The position numbers and the translations under genes are program-made. A stretch of 64,000 nt of DNA, taken from the NCBI RefSeq assembly GCF_017654505.1, contig NC_054534.1, forward strand, positions 26,445,689 to 26,509,688. Reading direction: 5' to 3'. Positions 52,763 to 64,000 of the stretch are shown in pieces (the stretch's first letter is position 1; each line of letters starts with the position of its first letter). Source of the DNA: Polyodon spathula (lineage: Eukaryota > Chordata > Actinopteri > Acipenseriformes > Polyodontidae). Under the pieces are notes generated by a model. That model was not told the DNA's origin, ran no database searches, and saw only the letters and a list, made by a program, of their open reading frames with translations.

Positions 52763-52772
52763 TTATTTATTT
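52596..52772. repeat. (TA)n arrays inside the hAT element
   Basis: Two TA tracts (52596-52655, 52671-52758) separated by 15 bp and ending in (ATTT)n to 52772. Confidence 0.97.
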
Positions 52773-52904
52773 CTGAAGGGCTTCTGTGATACGATCAACC
52801 AATTGAATATCTGCATTGTCTCTGCGGTTGCCCAATCATAAGTTAGCTGGGTGGGATATAAACTGTATGTTTCCGTTAGAGGTACTGACATTAACTTTAA
52901 TCAA

Positions 52905-53061
52905 TAGGAGAGTCAAATATATGCCAAGTTTTACGCAGCTGTCCAATCATAAACAAGCAAAGGCCGTTCATGGTATTCTGCATGAAAATTGAAGGCGAGT
53001 GAGTAGCCAATAGGAAAGTGAAAGATCTGACAGCTGTCCAATCATTCGTGAGCAAAGGCGG
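52905..53061. repeat. Internal ~95-bp duplicate with CCAAT boxes
   Basis: 'cagctgtccaatcat' followed by 'agcaaaggc' occurs at 52936-52964 and 53032-53058. Each is preceded by 'aatagga.agt'. A third looser 'gcccaatcat' lies at 52829. Likely subterminal or promoter repeats of the host hAT element. Confidence 0.8.
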
Positions 53062-53394
53062 GGTGTTAATATGCCGGGTAAGCACTGAATTACGCCGACT
53101 GTTATTGAGAAAAATAATACATTTCAGTATGTAGAATTTAATTTTCTATCTCTATATTTTCCCAGACAAAGGAAACACTGTAGTATATTTAGTTACGAAT
53201 CCACTTTCTCTGAATAATTGTACTGGAGATGAGCTATCTTTAAAACACAATAGTGTTGACAAATTTGTCAAATTGAAACAAAGCGAGACGCTATCAGGAG
53301 GAATAAAACAAATAAGTACCAAATGGACACAATTGCGTATTAAATTTTAAATTATTCAACGCTAATTTCAACACCCACAATTACTGATTATATA

Positions 53395-53536
<142 letters not shown>

Positions 53537-53763
53537 TATGTCTCGAGAAAGCAGTGCAGTAGTCAGCCTGCCCGCAAACAGCCAAATAAGATCAATTTAT
53601 GCCCCTGACAAAATTACTTTGAGGACCACTGATATAGAGTGTCCTCAATCCGCATATTGGTAATTACGTCATTACTTTTACGTTATTAAGTTATAAACGG
53701 CCCCTCCCTGAAAGTTTGGGGCCCAGCTAGGAATTAAATCCTGCCTCCACCACTGTATTGCAT

Positions 53764-56700
53764 GGCTTTTATTACATAGCGTGTATCTCATGGAGTTGAC
53801 ATCACAGTATTTATTCAGATGGTAGTTTCTACCATATCTGCAATAGGTAGTTGCTGAATACATGCTGGCCAGCGTACAGTACTGGAGAAGAGAACAACCA
53901 CAAGAAAGCCCAAGCCATTCTGCCCTCTGGTGGTGCTACACCAGCTTCTATTGTACCCCCCCCCCTGCCCCATCTGTATTCTATGTGTAAAACACAGTGT
54001 AATTTTGAAGCTTGTTGTCTGCTCTGCTGTACTATGGGTTTGTTTAGGCTGTAGGCATCCAGTGTTGTTAGTGATGTTGCCAGCTGCATTTTCAATAGGG
54101 TGTGCATTTTGTGGTTAATTTTAGAAAAAGTTTACATCTGTATAAGCTACGGAAGTTTTCATTTACCACTGTGGCACGACCCCTTTAAGTTAATAACACT
54201 GCACAAGGCACATGTAGGTAATAAACACAGATGTCTTAACCATCAGCTGTGCAAATCAACTGGCAGAATCAACAGATCAAAATCGTGTCCTTAATTCATT
54301 TTTTTTTTGTATATGAAGAGGAAGAAAAAATGTATTCGAAGTCGCAATATGTTGCAACAATGAAATTAACTTAGAGGAGAAACTACAGAAATTCATCAAG
54401 TCATTTGCATCTAATTAACATGCACCCGACTGACTGTACATTAAAAGGCGGTAATTTCATCTCAGTTTTTTTTTTTTTTACTGTATGTCATCAAACAAAC
54501 TTGTCAGAATTACAGCCTTATTATGTCAGTTGGATGCATTCTTGTATCATATCTGAAATATGGGTGATTGGACATTAGAACTGAAGCCATCAGTGCAAGT
54601 CCCACTTTTTAAAACCAAAATCAATGTGAAACTGGAGATTTTTCCCAAGACAGCTGGAGTGTAATTAAATTACACCAGGGGCAACCCCCCAGTCAATAGA
54701 TAACTTGACAAAATATCCAATGATTTGCCGCTATAACAAAGGAAGAATCGTATATACTGTACATAGTACTTAGTAAACAGGAAACAACAGCAGTTATAAA
54801 AGTCACAGGGTGTTCGTCAATGCTTTAATTAGAGCTAATCATGGTAAAACACAAGTATTAGTTTCTCAGTAGCAACTTGCTCCATGTAAACTGTAAAAGG
54901 TTGAAAACAAAAGTCCATAGTTTTTGGTTTCTACAGCAACAGGTCCCCTTAATTACAGCCCTGCTGTAACTGTGTGATGCCACAGTTGTAGGACTGTATT
55001 TCACACTAAAGAATCGTTACACTTGAAAAGCTGACAATGTATACTGTAGTTATTAGGAAGTTTTAGTAGAATATTTTAGAAATACTGCAGAAAAAATATT
55101 CATGTTTGCTAATATTTAATTATATTTTCAACATTTCCCTAGGGTAATTTATAAAACCACTTAAAAGATAATAAATATATAGTATATACTGTAGTGGAAA
55201 TAGTAAATGGATAATATTTGGGCACCACCAGCACTGCGTTTGATGGCCTGTTCATTAAAAGCTTTTGATAATTTCCAAAGAGGTAATCTATGCAGGGGTA
55301 ACAAGATAGTATGCAAGGTATAATATTGTTAGGAGTGGGGTAAAAAGGGAAATGAGTCCCCCTCATCCAGTGCTCTTGTATGTACTTGTTGAGTTTTACA
55401 AACTGATAGAAAGTGCAATCCCTGAATTCTCTGAACCAATTACAATACCAATACAAAAGCTCCTGCGGATATCACAGATATTAACTAAGTAACATCGACA
55501 TGACTGTTTATTTGCAAAGTTTAAATTGCCCTTTTAGCAACCTACAGTTTAGTAACTTAATAAAACGCTTTTGTGTTATCATTAGTAAAGGCCTATTTTA
55601 CCACACAGTATACTGGCAGGGAACCAGTGATGAGACTGCTGTACTGCAATGGTTTGCTGTCATGGTTGGCTAAAATGATGTTTGGGACTGCTGTTACTGT
55701 AAATCTTTTAATAAAAAGAAATAAATTGTTACATTTTTTGGTTAAAATAAAATAAAATGGTACAAAACTAGTAATAAATGACATAGATTAATTTTAAGCC
55801 CTTAAATGTGAAAGCATTGCTGAAACAGTGAAAACAGACTCCTGTTTAGTCATTTTATAAACTAGAAGGCTGTTTGCCTAACATGGCACATCACACCATT
55901 GTGCGCAAATGATTACACTCATAGATCTATTAATAGAATAGAAGGTGGGTTTTGGAGAAATAGTTTGTTATAAAAATCTGTAACTTTGCCTGTTTCGTTC
56001 ATTATGAAGCAGTATACAAACTTTTAGATCATCCAACAAGATGTTCAGAAGTTATAACCCTCACAAGTTTTCATAGAAACAAACATCCAGACAAGACAAT
56101 GTATAAAAACCAGATTGTGCGCTGCATAGAGTGAATCAGTCAATGAACAAAATGTTGTCATTCGGTTTGTGGGGTCCAGACAAATACCTTGAATCAACTC
56201 ATTCCAACTGCTGGACTGAACTCTGTGCTCAGGTCCAGAGATCACACATTGGTCATTAAGATCAGTACACTGATCCTCAGAGTTAGATCGGGCCTGTACC
56301 ACAAAACCAACCACACCAAAGCAGGCTGCGTAGAGAGAATTTAGGAGTTCTTCATTCTTCATGCCTCCCTCTCTGAATCTGTTTGAAGGTAATAATACAA
56401 AGAGATCATTAGCTCATCCTTGGTCAATTATGGTGTGAATGTCATGCTCATAAAAGCTGGTTGAGTAACACCACTGGCTGTAGCTGGCTACTGTCTTGCC
56501 AGATACAGTTTAAAGGAAACAAGATTCAGTATTTGTTATATATTTTATTTCAAGTTCATAGTACTTATTGAATTGTATAGCACGCAACTGTTTTTTATAC
56601 GGTAATGTGTTGTATTGCATTAGCGTTAACAAATACAAAGAGAAACTAAAATGCAGTGACTAATGTTTTGAATAAGTTTTTCAGACATAGACATTTCATT

Positions 56701-59700
56701 TGAGTTTCTTTCGGTATTTCTTAATTCAGCACTGTTGAGTGTTTAGCAGGTATGGATAACAATGGGTTAAACAAGTAGGGGAAACTTTACATAAAAATAT
56801 TGATAATTGTAACAGACTTTAAAAACAACATTATTTTTGCTTTGTAAATTAAATTAATAAATGCCGTGTCTTTCCTTAGGAGAGAGCAGTAGTATTAGGT
56901 GGTCAGTCATGAGCTTGTATTGTGAATGTCAGTCATTGTATGCACAACCTGTTGACATTTGCAATCCGAGTAAAGTATCCATTACGAATACGAATAAATA
57001 TGTATACCTGTGAACACTAGCAAGTTGCTGTTTCCGGAATTCGAAATACCTCTGTGTTCTTGAGAGAATAATGTGATTGTGGGTGGGGTTAAGTGCGGAC
57101 CGTCACCCCGTTTCACACCATAGCATAGCAAGTCAAAATAGTCCATTATATATATATATATATAGTCACGAGCAAAGACGCCTTAAACAGCAAATGCAAA
57201 TGTGTGCGGCGGCCCTGAGGCGGCCCTGGGCTTAATCTCCTCTGTAGTGTATTATCATGCGATTGCACTAGACTTTATTGTCTGAAAGTCCTGGTCATAT
57301 TTCAAAGTTGAAAAACTTTTTGAATTGTTTACAGTGCTGCCTCTTTATATGCACAGCATAGTGTAGAACTTGTTAGAAGGTGCACTAGCATTTTCCCCAT
57401 AACATCATTTGGTCTATATAAAGTTCCAGTATGTGGTAACAATACCAGGAATCTGTTCCATTCTCTAACCTAACTGCGGCACTTGGAAATTTGTGATAAG
57501 GGATACATTGTGTTTAAACTCTATCGTTGACTTTGCGGTAGGGAAGGGGGGGGGGGGGGCAGTTGTGAGACACTCAAGTGGATCTTGACATTCAACACAT
57601 TCTTATCAGAAGGCACTAGTACTGAGTGAGCACTGCAACGTTCCCCTGTGGGACAGATACTTGTCAGGGGTTGCTTGTGTGGTGAGACAGCATCGTTGAG
57701 GGGACTTTGGATCTGGGTGCAGCCTCAGTTGTGTGCGGATGCCAAAAGGTTACATTTTTCATGTGGTCAGCGCTAAAGAGCCTAACAAGATACAGCAACA
57801 GGCAGATTTCCAAGCCGGGTGCAAGGCCCACGTTTATTTTTTTTTGGTATCAGTCCCATAGAAGCTGGGAAGTGAAACCCCGGAATGCAGCCCACAGGCT
57901 TGGCAGCGGTCCAAGGGACAAGGAATGCCAGAAACAGCGTTTACAAAGCCTGGTCAGCCTGTAGTATGAAAAAGAAAAAAAAAGAAAAACCTTAGATGCG
58001 CTGACCACATACAGCATTTACAAGCTGTTTTCTGGAGGTTCTTTCAGGTTTTTTTTTTTAGTTAGTTTTTTTTTTTTTTTTTTTTAAATGTAGTTAATTT
58101 GTTGATAGAGTATTAGATGTTTGAACGGATGTGGCCGCTGACCAACAGCAGCAGCGAAGGTTAAGAGAATTAGTCTTGTAGTTCTGTTCTGCATTAATAG
58201 CTGCATTGTCAACGTCCTGGCACCGTGTCTACAATTAAATACGCTGTTGGCTTTCTTTGGGCACTTAGTTAAATAAACCACTGTGCTGGTGTCAAGCGGT
58301 TTTCAGGAAAGAATCTTGACTATGATCTACTATAGTTTGTTGTGCTTTTCTTATCGTATATACAGCTATTGCCAAAAGCTATACATAGGCTTATAGAGTT
58401 AACCAATTTTGCTTCATAAAGTCGAATGAAACCTAACATGAAATGCTTTACTACTATTATGGCTTCTGGTAGATTTTTGCAATACTATTTTGTAGTTTCT
58501 TTGTTTGCATGAGTGTTAAATAAAAGATCTAAGTTATGTTTATATAGTTTTTTTTTTTTTTTTTACAATCCTAAGATACTAGGTGGTGCAAACATTTTGC
58601 CATAGTTGTAGTACAACAGTAACTTTTAAAATGTGAATGACCATCTAAATCACACCATCCATTGCTGAAAATAGAAGATCTGTTCAGATTTATTTATTCT
58701 GTATACAACAACAACACTGAATTGAAAGACCCTTCTTGTGCGTCTTGGGGTGGTACATTTGTTAATTTTTTTACCCCAAAGCAGACCTAGTCCTCCAAAT
58801 ATCTTGGTATCCATAAACATATGGTTTTAACGAGCCAGCCATTCTACTATTGAAGCACAACCCCAAAATAATTTAACACTGAATTTTGTTCCAGTCTTGG
58901 TGGTCACCATTGCAGAAACTCATTTCAGTGGGTAAAACGATAAACAGATATCCCATGCAGTCATCGTGCATTGATAGCATATGAACGGCATTTGGGGAGA
59001 CACTGCACTTGTTGGACATCTTGCATATTGAAATCCTGTTCATCTTTTTGAAGAGGGGATGGTTATCTATTCAGGGATGATATTTAGTAAACAAGGGGTC
59101 TGAGTACTTTGCTCCAGTAATGGGTCTGGTTAATTAAAAGCAGTTCATTAAAAGGGGCATTTTATCCCACTGAAACCTCTTCCTCACCAAATATCTTGTC
59201 ATCACTGAAAATATCTCCTATTCAAATATATACAAAAGATTTGAATGGGCAATCAGTCCCACAGGCGCCCTGATACACCAAATGGTGTGTTCCACAAAGC
59301 AGAGTACCAAGACGAATGTTTCGCTGGGTAAAATGAGAAACAGATGCCCTGTTTTGCATTTCTTCATCTGGCCCAACAGTTGTTGGAAGGTAGTGTATCA
59401 AGCTGAGATAAATGATTTAAACCAAACAAAATGTGTGCATAAAAGATCCGCTATTATCACAAACATGCAATATTTGAAAACAAAGTCAAATTGATAAATT
59501 GATAAAGAATTCAAAAGGCAAGCAAGGTACAAGTATTTTCTAAGTGGTAATGCATTGTGAAAGCTTGATGCTAGTGTGATAAAAGAATAACCAAAGAATG
59601 ATAGTGTGTATAGAGAATAGAGAAGCACAGGAAAGCATTGTCAAGATGTGGGAAATGTGCAATATCTCATTTAATTTAATAAGCTGAAATATGCTAATGT

Positions 59701-62700
59701 GTTCCATCCCCAGGATTGGGTGAATCACCACATAGCAACACAACAGTTACACTGTGCCAAAAAAAGATTTGCTTGCCTTTATAAAAATAATTACATTTTT
59801 TGTGTTCTTGTTGTTTCTTAACAAGCAATACCATGTTTTTCTCTATTAATTTTCACAAGAGTTCAGCTTTAAATAACAATGTTTTAAAAAACACCATTAG
59901 GGTACCACAATGATACCGATGTATAACCCTAAGAAAGCCCCATCAAAACCATTTAGCAGACCACGGCTGATCTAGCAATGGCAAAACCAATACAGTGGTT
60001 CAGATTAGGGAGCACACAGCTCATTACATTGGTATACCCAGCACATCAGATAAGGGTTTGGCTCACTGATTAATGTGCTCTGCAATTTAGACACTGTGCG
60101 AGTAAATTGTATTTTAGGTGGGTATAATGTAAGATTACCTTAAAGTCATGGGTACTTTTAATAAATACTGTACATACTGTAATGGTAACTTATGGGATAT
60201 GCGTTAACTACAACCTTACATTTTAATTTGATTTATTATATAGATTTACCTTCCAAAAATTCAGTTGACAGTAGGTAGATTAGGCTGAGGGGGACTAAGG
60301 TGGCACTGAAGAATCCAGTCGCATTATTCACCAGTCACAAACATGTATTGCAAGTGAGTTTCAACCACACGTTTTTCAATGCCTAAAACACCCTGTATGC
60401 AACTTATCTGGTAGGTTAGTATACCAGTATGAAATTGTTACCACTCGTCACTTAATCAATTGCTTGTCAGTGTAGCCACCCTTGTGCTACTGTTGCCAAT
60501 GTAATGACACTGCATTGACTTTAAAGATAATTTGATTAGGGCAATATCTATATATGTTTGAAAAGCAATATGACATTCTACAATGGATTTGGTGCAGCAA
60601 AGTGTTAAGAGAACACTTTGCAATGCTATCGTGAGTAATGAGATTGGGCCTTTTTGGTTTGCCAAGCTTAACGGATTATCTGTTTAGTGACACAAAATCT
60701 TGTTTTTGCTCAGTCATTAGCTTGCATTTGCAGAAGCGTGACAAGAATTTTTGGCCTGGTGGTCAAAACTTCATGTGACTGCCAATACATCTGCAGGATT
60801 CCCGGTGGAAAGGAATGCTCTGCTTGTGCTGTGAGATGCAGCCCACGATATGGAAGAGTAACCCTGCCTCTCCAAACCTACTCCTGATATGATTTATAAC
60901 AGGTCCCCTATATACACAGGCATAAGGCATTGTAATTTAGAGAGAGCAGCTTTTTTTCAGCCTTTGTAGCTTTATGTGCTATAATTCAGTGTACAAATCA
61001 CTCAAAAGTGTCCTGATTTAAACCTGACATCACATTTTGAAGTAACCAGCATAGAGCATACACAATGTGGACTAAAAGGAATACAGTGGCATTGATACTG
61101 TGAGGGTTGTTTGTAGGGCCACCAAAAAACATCCCTCTTGCGAGCTTTGATTTACTCCCCAGGTTATGCACTCTGCAACACCTTGTTAGTGCATTGCTCT
61201 TGTACACATAGAAAAAAAGAGAAGGACTGAGCCATTCTACACATAACTCTGCTGCTTTGTTCCAGGGTCAAGGCATACATGTAGAACCACCTTTACTTCT
61301 ATTGACAAAGTAATACAGCTGTGTGCCCTGTGACTGCATCTGAACACCAGCATCCTACAATGCATTAGAGGTCTGAAACTGTGCTTCCACTTTATGGCAA
61401 TGTATTCAAAGATGCTGATAGACGTGAAGTGTCACATCATCAGATACGCAGTATTAACAGAGTAATGTATTGGTCAGAATATGTGATTACACAGTAATAT
61501 GTATTCACTGATCTATTGTATACAGCAGGAACCTAGATTGTTTTTAAGGGTTAAGGGTCTTTGAGAATGATAATACTAACTTATAAGTAAACTGCCTTAG
61601 TAAGCAATTCAGGTTCCTTGATGCTCAGTCAGCGCCATTGTCTGTAAACATTTCTGCTACCACTCTGAATGACTGTGCGATGTAGCACGATGACATGTGG
61701 TTATGGAAGTAAGCATTTTAACTGGTTCATTTTTGTGCCTTTTTCAGAGGGGGGTATAACATTATGTCATTCTCGTAAGACCAGACAATAGGTGGATGTG
61801 AATACATGCTGGAAGCATATTAAGGGGACAATATAATTAGGCTTTTAATACAGTTATGCAAATTTGTGTATGAATACCTGCACTGTCTAAATGAGGGGCT
61901 GGAGAGAATATCCAAGATAGTTTGTAAGGTCTTTGAGGATCGATGTTAGTTTTCCATATAAGGGTACTCTACAGGGAGAGCGACAGGTCTGCAGTATTCA
62001 TTTCCTGAAGAATTTACCGCCTGTAAGTTGAAGTGCTTCAATTGCTCTCATGTTTAAGCTCCTAACAGCTCACTGTTCTTTTCTTGTCATTTCTTAGTTT
62101 TTGGATTAGTTTTCTTAAAGGACAAACTACTGTGGAGTAAGAGCCCCCCCAGCTGAGACACGCTTCCATTTTGCTGCCTGTTAAGGATATGTTAATATGC
62201 TGGTGGTCTTTGGGTAGATGTATGAGACCTTCATTTAGTTTACTCACTTTCTATCAATTGCGTCAAATTTCATTAATCACACTGATTTTTTGTGCAGATA
62301 TTATTGAAATAAATATTCTACAGATTGGCTTTTTTTTGTTTTCAGAGCCTTATTGATGGAGATGTACTCAAAATAAGTTTTTTGCTTTGAAAATCATGCC
62401 CGAATGTTGTTTAACACATTCTGCTGTAGATTTCTACTTCGGACTGGGCCAATCTCTTGCTCCAGCTGCTCATTTGAAATGTTTGTGGCAGTTATTGCTC
62501 TGTTGAGGTCTTTAGTTCGCTGTTAGTTGGCAACAGTTCAACAGACACTCAAAGCATATCTCCTTATATAGTTACATAGTCAGCATTCTCTTAAGGAAAT
62601 GTTATATTGTGTGTGTGTGTGGTTGAGGCAGAGGCTACATTTGGGGTAGACCATATTGGAAACTGTTTTATATTATATTGTTTCTAAATGCATGTAAGGA

Positions 62701-63263
62701 CTGTTGTACAATTTTCAGTGTTTACATTAAGCTGTCCGAGAAGGAAACATAATTTGAACAAAATAAATTGTTGCTTTTCTATATTGCTCAGGCTAAATTA
62801 TTTTGTGTTCACCACTGTATACAACACACAAAAAAAAGACCAAATACTTTTTATTTATCTATTAGTTTGTAACAAACTGACTAAACTAAACTATTACTGT
62901 TCAGTTATTTAAAGATAAAACAATATGAAGTCAACAAGATAAATGTTTTAGGAATAGAAAGGAATTCAGTGCTTTTTAGACAACCAGACTGCACATAAAG
63001 TCAGAATACATAACAAGTCAACCTTATATTCTGTGGAGCAACTAACAAAATATGTCAGAACCAGTGCAGTCACATCTGCTGTCTTGATCATTGTGAAGCT
63101 GCTTGAGACAGGGAGATGCAGCTCCTAATACAGTATGTCACAGAATAGAAATGCTATTTCCGTAATATTTTAGCCAGAGTTTCATACATGTACCATTAAC
63201 ATATGGCATGCATTTCTAATTCATTTTGTCTAACCCTAAATCCATCTGAGGAATTTACCATTG

Positions 63264-63294
<31 letters not shown>

Positions 63295-64000
63295 TGTAAA
63301 AAATACATCTAACACAGTACATGGGTACATCAGTCTTTAGCACTGTATTTGCAATGATCCTGGAAGATACATTCAAAATGTATCATCCACACAATATTTA
63401 ATTAAAAAGCGAACCTATCTTATCTTGTGAGTTGTGAATGTGTCCCCGCAGCAGGTAAAGATGAATGTTGTCTGGATTGTGGAGTGTCCAGACAGTAGTA
63501 TATTGCCAGAGCTTCCTTCAGATTTATTGCATTTAATGACGTTTATGGAAAATGAAATGCTTTTACTTTAAGTCCATGATTCTTGCAGATTTAATGGCAC
63601 ATCATTAAATTAGAATCCATGAACCAGAACATACCACAGGCCTCAAGATTACCATTGGATTAGTCCTGGGAAACAGTGCTGGGCAGGAATAGCCCGCATT
63701 CCAAAAAGATGTCGTGTCCTATAATTAAAATCTTCAACATTTAGTTTGTCATGCCTTTCAAGTGAAATCTGATTGATTTAGCCTTTTGTACAGAAACCTG
63801 AGATATTAACAGTGGGGGGTCGTTTTCCAAGCTTTTTTTGTTGGATTAAAAATCCCTTTTTTCAGTTGAAATTAGTCCATGCAGCGGTGGGTTTTTCTGT
63901 TAATTTGTCTCTGTAGATAAGAGCCCAGGTGTAATGTAATGCTTCATTAAGTGCATTTTTAAATGTATGGTTTGATCCCAATTCGAGACACGACCCCATC
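53764..64000. other. SHROOM3 intron 1, remainder; no recognised exon
   Basis: About 10 kb of AT-rich sequence with homopolymer runs (poly-T at 58066-58085 and 63264-63290, poly-G at 57547-57560) and a short TA repeat (57149-57164). ORFs here are short and lack recognisable domains. No second PDZ exon was seen. Confidence 0.55.

Noticed and set aside
57707..57964. 85-residue plus-strand ORF in SHROOM3 intron 1
   Set aside because: No recognised domain, no splice or promoter context, and a poly-T run inside the frame.

Overview
This is a piece of a vertebrate nuclear genome. Introns are long, splice signals are GT-AG, dinucleotide microsatellites are large, and DNA-transposon and LINE remnants are dense. 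Five protein genes can be read. Their order and orientation match the human 4q21 neighbourhood SCARB2 - FAM47E - STBD1 - CCDC158 - SHROOM3. Protein divergence from human, hAT and Tigger-type elements, and a CR1/L2-type LINE whose 3' end I associate with sturgeon and paddlefish genomes point to a ray-finned fish, most likely a non-teleost such as an acipenseriform. The species assignment is inference.

Layout. SCARB2 (minus strand) supplies coding exons 1-8 from 13408 down to 4683; its last exons are not found and presumably lie left of the window. The left 4.6 kb is repeat-rich and holds one hAT-type element nested inside another. FAM47E (plus strand, 14422-20692, eight exons) is head-to-head with SCARB2. 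Their start codons are 1.0 kb apart, and a truncated LINE sits in the shared promoter interval. STBD1 (plus, 21699-23781, two exons) follows FAM47E in tandem, about 1 kb downstream. CCDC158 (minus, 44889-25196) converges on STBD1 and is complete: 23 coding exons join in phase into 1,124 codons plus a stop. SHROOM3 (plus) begins at 49020 with the first half of its PDZ domain. The rest of the window, to 64000, is its first intron, in which no further exon was recognised.

Functions. SCARB2 is a lysosomal membrane protein that carries beta-glucocerebrosidase. STBD1 tethers glycogen to membranes and links it to lysosomal breakdown. FAM47E is a poorly characterised nuclear protein. CCDC158 is a long coiled-coil protein whose promoter here carries a near-consensus RFX X-box and a ZNF143-type motif. 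SHROOM3 is an actin-binding regulator of apical constriction. Nothing indicates an operon-like or prokaryotic-type system. The interesting points are a net one-base frame problem in FAM47E exon 3, a GC-AG intron in CCDC158, nested and well-bounded transposons with 8-bp target-site duplications, and several promoter motifs.
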